This document shows positions 28,277-36,624 of a stretch of DNA of 64,000 nucleotides, in pieces. Location of the stretch: assembly GCA_963730585.1 (NCBI GenBank), contig CAVSSL010000010.1:682001-746000 (forward strand), in the 5' to 3' direction. The notes below the pieces were generated by a model. That model made no database searches, was not told the DNA's origin, and was given only the letters and a program-made list of their open reading frames with translations. This DNA is from Pedococcus_A sp963730585 (GTDB lineage: Bacteria > Actinomycetota > Actinomycetes > Actinomycetales > Dermatophilaceae). The position numbers were made by a program, and so were the translations under genes. The first letter of the stretch is position 1. Each line of letters opens with the position of its first letter.

Positions 28277-28735
28277 ATGACGCCACCCAGCCGCCGCTCC
28301 ACCAGCGCCGGGCTGTCGCCGTCCGCCGTGTCCGCCCTCGGCGGCGAGCTGCGCCTGGCCTGCATGCGCATCTCGCGCCGCATCCGCTTCGAGAGCACCC
28401 ACGAGGTGCCCCCGCACCAGTTCAGTGTGCTGGTGCGCCTGGAGGAGACCCCCCGCACGCCCGGGGAGCTCGCCGACATCGAGCGGGTGAGCGCCCCGAG
28501 CATGACCCGCACCGTGGCCGCGATCGTCGACCGCGGCCTGGTCGAGCGGACGGCCGACCCGTCCGACGGGCGGCAGGTCATCCTGTCGCTCACGCCGGAG
28601 GGGCGACGGCTGCTCAAGGAGATCCGTCGTCGCCGCGACCAGTGGATGACCGTGCGGGTCAAGGCACTTCCGCCCGAGGAGCAGGAGATCCTGCGGCAGG
28701 CCTCGGCCATCCTGTCGAAAGTGGCCGGCGAATGA
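28277..28735 (+). CDS. MarR-family transcriptional regulator
   Basis: Winged-helix repressor of 152 residues. The dimerisation helix, recognition region TPGELADIERVSAPSMTRTVAAIVDRGLVER near residues 70-100 and the wing DPSDGRQVILSLTPEG match the MarR fold. ATG 28277 follows GAGAGGACC. Its stop overlaps the start of an MFS pump gene as ATGA, so the pair is translationally coupled. MarR proteins commonly repress a linked efflux gene and release it on ligand binding. The inverted repeat at 28225-28258 is the likely operator. The ligand is unknown. Confidence 0.93.
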   Translation: MTPPSRRSTSAGLSPSAVSALGGELRLACMRISRRIRFESTHEVPPHQFSVLVRLEETPRTPGELADIERVSAPSMTRTVAAIVDRGLVERTADPSDGRQVILSLTPEGRRLLKEIRRRRDQWMTVRVKALPPEEQEILRQASAILSKVAGE

Positions 28736-30018
28736 GCCCGACCTTCTCGTCGCTCCAGGTCCGCAACTACCGCATCTACGCCACCGGCGCCTTCATCTCC
28801 AACATCGGCACCTGGATGGGCCGGGTCGCCCAGGACTGGCTGGTGCTCACCGAGCTCACCGACCACTCCTCGCAGGCGCTCGGCATCGTCACCGGCCTGC
28901 AGTTCCTTCCCTTCCTGCTGCTGGCGCCGTGGGCCGGGATGATCGCCGACCGGTTCCCCAAGCGCCGCACGCTCGTGGTGACCCAGACCGGGCTGGCGGC
29001 GTCGAGCCTGCTGCTCGGCCTGCTGGTCGTCACCGGCACCGCCACGCTGTGGATGGTCTACGCCATCGCGCTGTTCACCGGTGTCGCCACCGCCATCGAC
29101 AACCCCGCCCGCCAGTCGTTCGTCTCCGAGATGGTGCCGCGCGACCGCCTCGCGAACGCCGTCGCCCTCAACAGCGCGTCGTTCAACGCCGGTCGGCTCA
29201 TCGGCCCGGGCATCGCCGGCCTCACCATCGCCTGGTTCAACACCGGCGTGGCGCTGCTGCTCAACACCCTCACCTTCGTGGCGGTCCTCGTCGCGCTCGT
29301 GCTGCTGCGGCCGAGGGAGCTGCGGCCCGCCCCGGTCACCCGCGGCAAGGGCGCCATCAAGGACGGCGTGCGCTACGTGCGGAACCGCCCCGACCTCATC
29401 CTCGTGATGGGGCTCGTGTTCGTGCTCGGCACCTTCGGCATGAACTTCCAGATCACGACTGCCCTGATGGCCACCAACGAGTTCGGCAAGGGGCCCGAGG
29501 AGTACGGCCTGCTCGGCTCGATCATGGCGATCGGTTCGCTCGCGGCGGCGCTGCTGTCCGCCCGTCGTCCGCAGCCGCGGCTGCGCATCCTGCTCACGGC
29601 GCTGGTCGGGTTCGTCGGGGCCACGCTGGCTGCCTCGCTCGCACCGACGTACACGCTGTTCGCCGTCGCCCTGGTGCCGGTCGGCCTGTCCGCCCTGACC
29701 GCGCTGACCACGGCCAACGCGATGGTCCAGCTCCGGGTCGAGCCCTACATGCGCGGACGCGTCATGGCCCTCTACATGGCGATCTTCATGGGCGGCACCC
29801 CCGTCGGTGCGCCCATCATCGGCTGGATCGGTGACGTGTTCGGCCCCCGCTGGACCATCGCCATCGGCACCGTGGCCGTCGCGCTGGCCCTGGGCGGTGT
29901 TTCGGTCTGGCTGGCTCGCCACGAGAATGTCCGCGTGAGCTACGAGTCGCAGCGACGTCCCCGCTTCCGGGTCACCACCGCGCCGGTCTCCGAGGCCGTG
30001 CCCGAGGCCGCCCGGTGA
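28732..30018 (+). CDS. MFS exporter of the EntS type
   Basis: Inner-membrane efflux carrier of 428 residues with 12 hydrophobic segments. The start SSLQVRNYRIYATGAFISNIGTWMGRVAQDWLVL and the loop APWAGMIADRFPKRRTL match the group containing enterobactin exporter EntS and many actinobacterial multidrug carriers. PARQSFVSEMVP and NSASFNAGRLIGPGIAG are further family hallmarks. ATG 28732 overlaps the MarR stop. The substrate is unknown. Its stop overlaps the start of a 28-codon reading frame as GTGA. Confidence 0.92.
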   Translation: MSPTFSSLQVRNYRIYATGAFISNIGTWMGRVAQDWLVLTELTDHSSQALGIVTGLQFLPFLLLAPWAGMIADRFPKRRTLVVTQTGLAASSLLLGLLVVTGTATLWMVYAIALFTGVATAIDNPARQSFVSEMVPRDRLANAVALNSASFNAGRLIGPGIAGLTIAWFNTGVALLLNTLTFVAVLVALVLLRPRELRPAPVTRGKGAIKDGVRYVRNRPDLILVMGLVFVLGTFGMNFQITTALMATNEFGKGPEEYGLLGSIMAIGSLAAALLSARRPQPRLRILLTALVGFVGATLAASLAPTYTLFAVALVPVGLSALTALTTANAMVQLRVEPYMRGRVMALYMAIFMGGTPVGAPIIGWIGDVFGPRWTIAIGTVAVALALGGVSVWLARHENVRVSYESQRRPRFRVTTAPVSEAVPEAAR

Positions 30019-30101
30019 CGCCGACCTTCCGGCGCCGGCTCACCATCGCGGTGCTGGTCGTCGTGGTCGCCGTGGCCGTGGTCGCCGCGCTCGTCAACTA
30101 G
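30015..30101 (+). CDS. 28-residue single-span membrane peptide (predicted small protein)
   Basis: GTG 30015 overlaps the MFS stop (GTGA). The frame encodes TPTFRRRLTIAV followed by a Val/Ala-rich stretch of about 18 residues and ends VN. A basic N-terminus before one hydrophobic helix is a typical small-membrane-protein layout, and it is translationally coupled to an efflux pump. A regulatory subunit is conceivable. Sequence alone cannot exclude a chance frame, so confidence is moderate. Confidence 0.5.
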   Translation: MTPTFRRRLTIAVLVVVVAVAVVAALVN

Positions 30102-30156
30102 CGCGGCCGCTGCGCCCGGATGGCCGTCATGGCGGCCGCTGGGCAGGGGACGCCTG

Positions 30157-31440
30157 TTACTTCGGGTAGCACATCGGCGGGACGGTGAGCCGCAGCTCGT
30201 AGCCCGCCGGGCAGACGAGCTGCCCCAGGGAGTTCGTGACCGGCTTGACGGGCTCGAGCACCGAGGTGGCCGTCGGCGACGGACTCGACGTCGAGGTGGG
30301 GGAGGTCGTCGTGGAGGAGGTCGACGTGGGCGACGGCTGGAGCGGCTTGGTGACGCCCCCCACCACGCCCGTGACGACGTCGGTGATGCTGGTGGTGGCG
30401 GAGGTGGTCGTCGTCGGCCTCGGCGTGGAGCCGGTGCCGCCGCTGCCTCCCGTGCCCCCGCTGCTCCCCGTGCCGGTGCCCGAGCCCGAGCCGCCGCTGG
30501 ACGCGCCCGCGGTGGTCGTCGAGCGGGGCGTGGGGGTCGCCGTGCCGGTGGCCGTCCCGGCGGTGCCGGCGGCCGGGCTGGCGGCACCCGAGGGCAGGTA
30601 GGGCGCGGCGGTGAGCTGGTCGTCGGTGAGGTCGTGGCTCGGGAGCACGGTGACGCCGCGGCGGTAGCCGTCGGCGAGCGCGACCACCTGGGCGACGTAG
30701 GCGTCGCTGTAGTTGTAGCGCAGGATCGCCGAACGCAGATCGCCCGGCTGGGTCAGGTCGCCCGGACCGGAGCAGAGGTAGACGGCGGTCGCGGTGGCCG
30801 CGTCCGCCATGTTCTGGGGGTTCTTGCTGCCGTCGCCGTCGGCGTCGACGCCGACCGAGCGCCACGTGCCGGGGATGAACTGCATGGGCCCCACCGCACG
30901 GTCCCACTGGGTGTCGCGGTCGAGGCTGCCGCCGTCGCTGTCACGGATGACGGCGGTGTTGTTGCTGCCGTTCAGCGGCAGCCCGTAGATGCCCGGACGG
31001 ACGGTGCCGGACTCGTCGAGGCCGTTCCCGGCATACCGTCCGTGGTCGCTCTCGACCTTGCCGATGGCGGCGACGAGCGCCCAGTCGATCCCACAGGCGG
31101 GGTCGGCGGCGTCGACGAGGGTGGCGGCTCGCTTGTAGGCCTCGAGCGCCCGCGTGGGGATACCGGCTGCGGCGACGGCGGGGGCGATCTCCGGGCTGGG
31201 CGCGGTGGCGGGCAGGCTCGAGGCGACCTCACCGGGGATCGGCGGCAGCGGCGGCAGCACCGGAGCGCCCGGGCGGGTCAAGGGGGTGGCCGGCACCGTG
31301 ACCACCGGCTTCGACTGGGCGGCGGCGTCCTCGGCCGCTGCCCCGCCGGTGCTGAGCAGCATCGATCCGCTGCCGATGAGGGCCACCGCCGGCAGGGCGC
31401 CGGCCACGGTGCGCCAGGTCAGTCGCACATCCCGCGTCAT
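30157..31440 (-). CDS. Secreted lytic transglycosylase, MltB/SLT type
   Basis: Cell-wall hydrolase of 427 residues that cleaves the MurNAc-GlcNAc bond of peptidoglycan. ATG 31440 follows GAGGAG. An N-terminal signal segment (TVAGALPAVALIGSGSMLLS) is followed by a Pro-rich linker. The catalytic domain has Glu in LVAAIGKVESDHGRYAG near residue 130, AVGPMQFIPGTWRSVGVDADGDG near 185 and AILRYNYSDAYVAQV near 235. A Ser/Thr/Gly-rich low-complexity region of about 100 residues precedes a C-terminus with two Cys, CPAGYEL and PPMCYPK, that could form a disulfide. Activity is family knowledge; no wall-binding domain is evident. Confidence 0.9.
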   Translation of the reverse strand: MTRDVRLTWRTVAGALPAVALIGSGSMLLSTGGAAAEDAAAQSKPVVTVPATPLTRPGAPVLPPLPPIPGEVASSLPATAPSPEIAPAVAAAGIPTRALEAYKRAATLVDAADPACGIDWALVAAIGKVESDHGRYAGNGLDESGTVRPGIYGLPLNGSNNTAVIRDSDGGSLDRDTQWDRAVGPMQFIPGTWRSVGVDADGDGSKNPQNMADAATATAVYLCSGPGDLTQPGDLRSAILRYNYSDAYVAQVVALADGYRRGVTVLPSHDLTDDQLTAAPYLPSGAASPAAGTAGTATGTATPTPRSTTTAGASSGGSGSGTGTGSSGGTGGSGGTGSTPRPTTTTSATTSITDVVTGVVGGVTKPLQPSPTSTSSTTTSPTSTSSPSPTATSVLEPVKPVTNSLGQLVCPAGYELRLTVPPMCYPK

Positions 31441-31544
31441 CGCGTGCGTTCTCCTCGTGTCCGCGTGCCCCATCCCCGGGGTCGTTCACCCGGGTCAACG
31501 AGGAGCTCGCGCGAAGGTTACGCCGGGAGGCGCTGCTCCGCAGG

Positions 31545-32672
31545 TCAGAGGCGCTCGACGATGTGCTCCACGCAGGCGATCAGGGCCGACACGTCGCCGG
31601 GCTCGACCGCCGGGAAGGTCGCCACGCGCAGCTGGTTGCGGCCCAGCTTGCGGTAGGGCTCGACGTCCACGACGCCGTTGGCGCGCAGCGTCTTGGCCAC
31701 GGCCGATGCGTCGACGTCGTCGGCGAAGTCGATGGTCGCCACGACCTGGGAGCGCGCGGCCGGGTCGGCCACGTAGGGGGTCGTGTACGCCGTGCGCTCG
31801 GCCCAGTCGTACAGGCGGCCGCTGGAGTCGGCGGTGCGCTTGACCGCCCACTCGAGGCCGCCCTGGCCGTTCAGCCACTCGAGCTGGGCCTTGAGCAGGG
31901 CCAGGGTGCCGACGGCCGGGGTGTTGTAGGTCTGGTTCTTGCGGGAGTTGTCGATCGCGGTCGGCAGCGAGAAGAAGTCCGGGACCCAGCGACCGGTCGC
32001 GGCGATCTCGTCCACGCGGGCCAGGGCGGCGGGGGAGAAGACGGCCAGCCACAGGCCGCCGTCGGCCGCGAAGCACTTCTGCGGGCCGAAGTAGTAGACG
32101 TCGGACTCGCTCACGTCGACGGGCAGGCCACCGGCGCCCGAGGTCGCGTCGATGAGCACGAGGGAGCCGTCGTCGGCACCCTCGACCCGCTTGACCGGGG
32201 CCATGACGCCGGTGGAGGTCTCGTTGTGCGGCCACGCGTAGACGTCGACACCGGCCTCGGCCCGCGGCGCGGCCAGGGTGCCCGGCTCGGCCTTGATGAT
32301 CGTCGAGTCGCCGAGGAAGGGGGCGTTGTGGGTGACGCTGGCGAACTTGGACGAGAACTCACCGAAGCTGAGGTGCTGGGCGCGCTCGCGGACCAGGCCG
32401 AAGGCGGCGATGTCCCAGAACGCGGTCGAGCCGCCGTTGCCGAGCACGACCTCGTAGCCCTCGGGCAGCTTGAACAGCTCGCTGATGCCCTCGCGGACCG
32501 CGCCGACCAGGTTCTTCACCGGGGCTTGGCGGTGCGACGTGCCCAACACGGTGGTGCCGAGGGAGGCGAGGTAGTCGACCTGCTCGGGGCGGACCTTGGA
32601 CGGACCGGAGCCGAACCGCCCGTCCTTGGGGAGCAGGTCGGCGGGGAGGGTCAGCGGGGCGCTCTCGGTCAC
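31545..32672 (-). CDS. serC: Phosphoserine aminotransferase
   Basis: PLP-dependent enzyme of serine biosynthesis that converts 3-phosphohydroxypyruvate and glutamate to phosphoserine. The 375-residue protein is the actinobacterial type: DGRFGSGPSKVRPEQ at the N-terminus, GTSHRQAPVKN near residue 44 and the PLP lysine in YFGPQKCFAADGGLW near residue 200. GTG 32672 is the start. The 263 bases upstream hold its promoter and the left hairpin of the DUF559 unit. The gene is complete. Confidence 0.95.
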   Translation of the reverse strand: MTESAPLTLPADLLPKDGRFGSGPSKVRPEQVDYLASLGTTVLGTSHRQAPVKNLVGAVREGISELFKLPEGYEVVLGNGGSTAFWDIAAFGLVRERAQHLSFGEFSSKFASVTHNAPFLGDSTIIKAEPGTLAAPRAEAGVDVYAWPHNETSTGVMAPVKRVEGADDGSLVLIDATSGAGGLPVDVSESDVYYFGPQKCFAADGGLWLAVFSPAALARVDEIAATGRWVPDFFSLPTAIDNSRKNQTYNTPAVGTLALLKAQLEWLNGQGGLEWAVKRTADSSGRLYDWAERTAYTTPYVADPAARSQVVATIDFADDVDASAVAKTLRANGVVDVEPYRKLGRNQLRVATFPAVEPGDVSALIACVEHIVERL

Positions 32673-32859
32673 GTCAAGTCACCTTCGTCGTCGGTGGCCG
32701 CGGTGTGCGGTCGGCAGGGGCTGGGTGGGTGGTCTGGCGACGCCGTTGTCGGCCTCCAGTCTGGCACCGCTGTCCGACCTGTGGGACGTGAGGTCCACCA
32801 CCCGGACGCACGGGAGGTGGCGGAGGTCCAGGCCGGCCCCGCGGCATACCCGTTTCGCA

Positions 32860-32927
32860 CTCTGCCCACGAGGCGTCGCTTGGCCCGCCGAGCTCGGTGG
32901 GCACAGCGACGCCTGACGTGCACAGTG
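32860..32927. repeat. Left copy of a long imperfect hairpin repeat
   Basis: Nested pairing: outer CTCTGCCCAC (32860-32869) with GTGCACAGTG (32918-32927, 7 of 10 match); middle AGGCGTCGCT (32871-32880) with AGCGACGCCT (32905-32914), perfect; inner GCCCGCCGAG with CTCGGTGGGC, one wobble. It lies 8 bases past the stop of the DUF559 gene. Aligned with 33899-33964 it shares ACTCTGCCCAC, GGCGTCGC, GTGGGCA and GCGAC at equal spacing. Confidence 0.7.
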
Positions 32928-32935
32928 CGCCGGCG

Positions 32936-33829
32936 TCAGGCCAGTTCCCGGCGGCTGCGGCGCCGGGCCGCCTCGATCAGCTTCGCAACTCGCTCTGGAT
33001 GGCTCAGGTCAGCCCACGTGATCCGGACGACCTCGTACCCCCAGCTGCGCAGGGTGTCCTCGCGTCGCTTCTCGGCGAACAGGTCGTCGCGGTTCTCGTA
33101 CTTGACCTTGCCGTCGAACTCGATCACCACCGGCGCGTCGTCGAGGAGGAAGTCGACGCGGTACCGCGTTCCGTCACGCTCCAGCACGACCTGGGGCGTC
33201 GCGGCCACCCCGAGGTGGCGCAGCACCTGAGCCAGTCGAGTCTCGCCGGGCGATTCGTGACGAGCGTCCGCGTGCGCGAGTGCGGCGCGGGTGGTTGCCG
33301 TCCGGGGGTGGCGGGTCATCAGCGAGCGCGCGTGCGCGAGGTCGGCGGGGGTGAGGAGCTTGCGGGACAGGGCCGCGTCCGCCGCCACGAGGGCCGAGAT
33401 CGGGCGGTTGGCCGCCCCGGCCTGCACGATCGCCACCGCCAGCCGCTGCTTCTCGGAGAGCGCGACGCCGAGGGTCGGATGAAGGGTGAAGGCGGGTTGG
33501 TGTCGGCTCTGCCGGTCGTCCACGCGGGTCAGGTGGGCGCGGGTCAGGTCGACATCCACGAGGGGCAGGCGTGCCATGACCAGCGCCGACTGGTGGCTGG
33601 CGAAGGCCTTGCCGCCGAAGTGGCGTAGCAACGCCGTGGTCGTCAGGCGGTGTCGGGACTCGGCATCGGCCGGCACGCCCAGCGCCCACCAGCCCCGGGT
33701 GAGCGACGCGCACAGACCTGCCTTGGCCCAGACGCCGAGCCGTGCCGTCGAGGCACCGACGACCAGCGCATCAGCGCTGCTGAAGACGCCGCCTCGGCAC
33801 ACCTCGACCAGCTCCGGGGGGATCTGCAT
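32936..33829 (-). CDS. AbiEi-like N-terminal domain plus DUF559 endonuclease domain
   Basis: A 297-residue protein. The N-terminal part (about 1-70), VFSSADALVVGASTARLGVWAKAGL, resembles the winged-helix AbiEi antitoxin-type domain. The C-terminal 110 residues form a DUF559/Vsr-like PD-(D/E)XK nuclease domain: YRVDFLLDD, VVIEFDGKVKYE and RREDTLRSWGYEVVRITW. Such fusions occur in many actinobacteria, often as paralogues; their role is not established. No toxin partner such as AbiEii is adjacent. ATG 33829 lacks a good ribosome site. Two homologous hairpins flank the gene, one just past its stop and one 70 bases upstream, which suggests that gene and repeats form a unit. Confidence 0.8.
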   Translation of the reverse strand: MQIPPELVEVCRGGVFSSADALVVGASTARLGVWAKAGLCASLTRGWWALGVPADAESRHRLTTTALLRHFGGKAFASHQSALVMARLPLVDVDLTRAHLTRVDDRQSRHQPAFTLHPTLGVALSEKQRLAVAIVQAGAANRPISALVAADAALSRKLLTPADLAHARSLMTRHPRTATTRAALAHADARHESPGETRLAQVLRHLGVAATPQVVLERDGTRYRVDFLLDDAPVVIEFDGKVKYENRDDLFAEKRREDTLRSWGYEVVRITWADLSHPERVAKLIEAARRRSRRELA

Positions 33830-33898
33830 GACCGGCCACTATGGCCAACCGGGCTCAACGTCCGCCGGCGTTGTCCACAGCGACTGAGCCGGACATGA

Positions 33899-33964
33899 CT
33901 CTGCCCACCTGGCGTCGCCGTACCCACGAAGTTCCGTGGGCAGGGCGACAGCAGGTGGGCAGAG
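33899..33964. repeat. Right copy of the long hairpin repeat
   Basis: Three coaxial stems: outer CTCTGCCCACCTG (33899-33911) with CAGGTGGGCAGAG (33952-33964), a perfect 13 bp; middle GTCGCC (33914-33919) with GGCGAC (33944-33949); tip CCCACG (33923-33928) with CGTGGG (33935-33940) around AAGTTC. It resembles the left copy at 32860-32927 in sequence and layout. Covariation between the copies, with stems kept while bases differ, suggests selection on structure. Confidence 0.75.
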
Positions 33965-33987
33965 CCGAAACGCCGGGGGGTGAGGGG

Positions 33988-35085
33988 TCAGCCGCGCCAG
34001 CCGGCGACTGACTCCACAGGTCGGGGGCCGGGGCCGATGTAGCGCGAGCTCGGGCGGATCAGGCGCCCGGTCTTCTTCTGCTCGAGGATGTGCGCCGACC
34101 AGCCGGCCGAGCGCGCACAGGTGAACATGGGCGTGAACATCGACGCCGGCACCTCGGCGAAGTCGAGCAGCACGGCGGCCCAGAACTCCACGTTGGTCGC
34201 CAGCACCCTGTCGGGGCGTCGGGCGTGCAGCTCGTCGAGCGCAGCCTTCTCGAGGGCGGCGGCCACCTCGAAGCGGGGTGCGCCGAGCCGCTCGCAGGTC
34301 GCCCGCAGCACCCGGGCGCGGGGGTCCTCGGCGCGGTAGACCCGGTGGCCGAAGCCCATCAGCCGCTCGCCCTTGTCGAGCACGTCCTTGACGTAGGCGG
34401 TGGCGTCGCCGGTCTGCTCGACGCCCTCGATCATGTGCAGCACGCGCGAGGGGGCGCCGCCGTGCAGCGGGCCGCTCATCGCGCCGACCGCACCCGACAG
34501 GCACGCGGCGACGTCGGCGCCGGTGGAGGCGATGACCCGGGCGGTGAAGGTCGAGGCGTTCATGCCGTGCTCGGCGGCCGACACCCAGTAGGCGTCGACG
34601 GCCTCGACGTGGCGCGGGTCGGGCTCGCCGCGCCAGCGGATCATGAACCGCTCGACGATGGTCCGGCCCTTGTCGACCTCGCGCTGCGGGATCATCGGCT
34701 GCTGCAGTCCGCGAGCCGACTGGGCCACGAACGACAGCGCGGTCACCGAGGCACGGGCGAGGTTGTCACGGGCAGTCTCGGGGTCGATGTCGAGCAGCGG
34801 GCGGAAGCCCCACAGCGGTGCCAGGGTCGCCAGTGCGGCCTGGACGTCGACGCGCACGTCGCCGGAGTGGATCGGCAGGGGAAACGGCTCGGCCGGGGGC
34901 AGACCCGGGTCGAACTCGTTGTCGACGAGCAACCCCCACACCTGGCCGAACGACACCCGGCCGACGAGGTCGTTGATGTCGACGCCGCGGTAGCGGAGCG
35001 CGCCGCCCTCCTTGTCGGGCTCGGCGATCTCCGACTCGAAGGCGATGACTCCCTCGAGTCCTGGCTTGAAGTCACTGTCGGACAT
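33988..35085 (-). CDS. Citrate synthase, short actinobacterial type (CitA-like)
   Basis: Enzyme of 365 residues joining oxaloacetate and acetyl-CoA. Catalytic motifs are His in GPLHGGAPSRVLHM near residue 205, His in LMGFGHRVYRAEDPRA near residue 245, and Asp in VLLDFAEVPASMFTPMF near residue 305. The short length and the opening GLEGVIAFESEIAEPDKEGGALRYRG match the second, CitA-like citrate synthase of actinobacteria rather than long GltA. A methylcitrate synthase side role cannot be excluded. ATG 35085 follows AGGGATGG. It is divergent from the pentapeptide gene. Confidence 0.92.
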   Translation of the reverse strand: MSDSDFKPGLEGVIAFESEIAEPDKEGGALRYRGVDINDLVGRVSFGQVWGLLVDNEFDPGLPPAEPFPLPIHSGDVRVDVQAALATLAPLWGFRPLLDIDPETARDNLARASVTALSFVAQSARGLQQPMIPQREVDKGRTIVERFMIRWRGEPDPRHVEAVDAYWVSAAEHGMNASTFTARVIASTGADVAACLSGAVGAMSGPLHGGAPSRVLHMIEGVEQTGDATAYVKDVLDKGERLMGFGHRVYRAEDPRARVLRATCERLGAPRFEVAAALEKAALDELHARRPDRVLATNVEFWAAVLLDFAEVPASMFTPMFTCARSAGWSAHILEQKKTGRLIRPSSRYIGPGPRPVESVAGWRG

Positions 35086-35202
35086 CGGAGAACCATCCCT
35101 TGCTCGGCGACGTTGTCGGCGGTGCCATTCTGCACCGTCGGTGCCATGGGCCAACATGGCGCCCATGCACATGTCTGCGACCCGGTTCCTGGTGACCACG
35201 TG

Positions 35203-35793
35203 GTGACCCCGAGCCTGACCCCTGACGGCGACTTCGACTCCGAGGTCTTTGCCGGCGACCTGACCGGCCAGGACGCCGGGTCCGCGCACTTCCTCGAGTG
35301 CCGGTTCGAGGAGTGCGACCTCACCGAGCTGCGGGCGCCGCGGGCCCGCTTCGCGGACACCACCCTGTATGCCGTGCGGGGAGCAGGCGTCGACCTCGCC
35401 GAGAGCGAGTGGCTGGACTGCGTCGTCGCGGGCGCGCGGCTGGGGGCGGTGCAGCTCCACGGGGCCGAGCTGCGCCGGGTGCGGTTCGAGGGAGGCAAGA
35501 TCGACTTCCTCAACCTGCGGGGCGCGAAGCTCCGGGAGGTGGCATTCGTCGACTGCATGCTGACCGAGCCCGACTTCGGTGGCGCGGCCCTGGAGCAGGT
35601 CACGTTCGAGGGCTGCCGGCTGGTGGGGGCGGACTTCAACCAGGCCCAGATGAAGGCGGTCGACCTCAGCGGCGCGCACCTGGCGGCGCCGCGCGGGTTG
35701 GCCAGCCTCTCGGGCGCGACCATCTCCCGTCTCCAGCTGTTCGACCTGGCCCCCGTGCTGGCAGACCAGCTCGGCATCACCGTGGCCGACTGA
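35203..35793 (+). CDS. Pentapeptide-repeat protein
   Basis: About 196 residues folded as a right-handed beta-helix of A(D/N)LXX-like units, seen from ECRFEECDLTELRAPRARFADTTLYAV through ADFNQAQMKAVDLSGAHL. The C-terminus (ATISRLQLFDLAPVLADQLGITVAD) is the usual end of this group. Pentapeptide proteins such as MfpA or Qnr can mimic DNA and protect gyrase, but most have no known role. Candidate starts are GTG 35203, GTG 35200 and ATG 35146. I chose 35203 because the preceding residues look unlike the family, but the evidence is weak. It is divergent from citrate synthase. Confidence 0.85.
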   Translation: MTPSLTPDGDFDSEVFAGDLTGQDAGSAHFLECRFEECDLTELRAPRARFADTTLYAVRGAGVDLAESEWLDCVVAGARLGAVQLHGAELRRVRFEGGKIDFLNLRGAKLREVAFVDCMLTEPDFGGAALEQVTFEGCRLVGADFNQAQMKAVDLSGAHLAAPRGLASLSGATISRLQLFDLAPVLADQLGITVAD

Positions 35794-35810
35794 CACGGCC
35801 GGCCGACCGG

Positions 35811-36581
35811 TTACCGCTTGGCGCCCTTGGCCCGGCGCTTGTCCCGCACCGCGAGGGTGGGCTTGCCCTCGTCCTTCATGTCGAACAGGTCGGTCGCCTC
35901 GAGCAGCTTGCTGAGCTTGGCGTACCCGTAGTTGCGCGGGTCGAACGACGACTGGTTCGCGATGTGCTGCCCGACGGTTCCGACGAGTGCCCAGCCGTCG
36001 TCGTCGGCGGCCCCCTGCACGGCCCGGCGGAGCAGGGTGACGAGCTTGGCGTCCTTCTTGAGCTCGGGGGTGGGCACCCGCAGCCGGGCCGGCTGGGTCC
36101 CGGCCTCGGCCTCGCTCGTGCCCACCGCCACGGTGTCCTCCTCGTCGACGTCGAGCTGGTCGAGCACGAGGAACCGCGAGCAGGCGCTCTTGAACGGCTC
36201 CGGGGTCTTTCGCTCGCCGAACCCGTAGACGGCCGCGCCCTTCTCGCGCAGGTGCATGACGAGCGGCGTGAAGTCGCCGTCGGAGGAGACGATCGCGTAG
36301 GCCTCGGGCCGGTCGGTGTAGAGCAGGGCCATGGCGTCGACGACGAGTGCCATGTCGCTGGCGTTCTTGCCACTGGTGTAGTCGTACTGCTGCATCGGCC
36401 TGATGGCGTTCTCGTGCAGGACACCCGCCCAGCCCTTGAGCTCAGACTTGGTCCAGTTGCCGTAGGCGCGGCGGATGCTGGTCTCGCCGTAGCCGGAGAG
36501 CTCGTTGAGGATCAGGTCGATCCTCCGGGCCGACACGTTGTCCGCGTCGATGAGCATGGCGATGCGCGCCTTGGGTTCCAT
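35811..36581 (-). CDS. NYN-domain ribonuclease-like protein with LOTUS/OST-HTH domain
   Basis: A 256-residue protein. The N-terminal NYN (PIN-like) nuclease domain shows acidic residues in AMLIDADNVSARR near residue 10, GKNASDMALVVDAMALLY near residue 75 and AIVSSDGDFTPLV near residue 103. The C-terminal 75 residues (LKKDAKLVTLLRRAVQGAADDDGWALVG through GYAKLSKLLEATDLFDM) match an OST-HTH/LOTUS RNA-binding domain. This LabA/MARF1-like pairing suggests RNA cleavage or binding. ATG 36581 is the start. It converges with the pentapeptide gene, with only 17 bases between stops. Confidence 0.88.
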   Translation of the reverse strand: MEPKARIAMLIDADNVSARRIDLILNELSGYGETSIRRAYGNWTKSELKGWAGVLHENAIRPMQQYDYTSGKNASDMALVVDAMALLYTDRPEAYAIVSSDGDFTPLVMHLREKGAAVYGFGERKTPEPFKSACSRFLVLDQLDVDEEDTVAVGTSEAEAGTQPARLRVPTPELKKDAKLVTLLRRAVQGAADDDGWALVGTVGQHIANQSSFDPRNYGYAKLSKLLEATDLFDMKDEGKPTLAVRDKRRAKGAKR

Positions 36582-36624
36582 GCTGCTGCACGCTAGTCGA
36601 GGCGGGGGCCTAGGGTCTGCTGAT

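Noticed and set aside
32669..32923. 84-codon open frame between serC and the DUF559 gene
   Set aside because: Arg/Thr/Pro-rich, overlaps the hairpin repeat, no ribosome site, no recognisable family.
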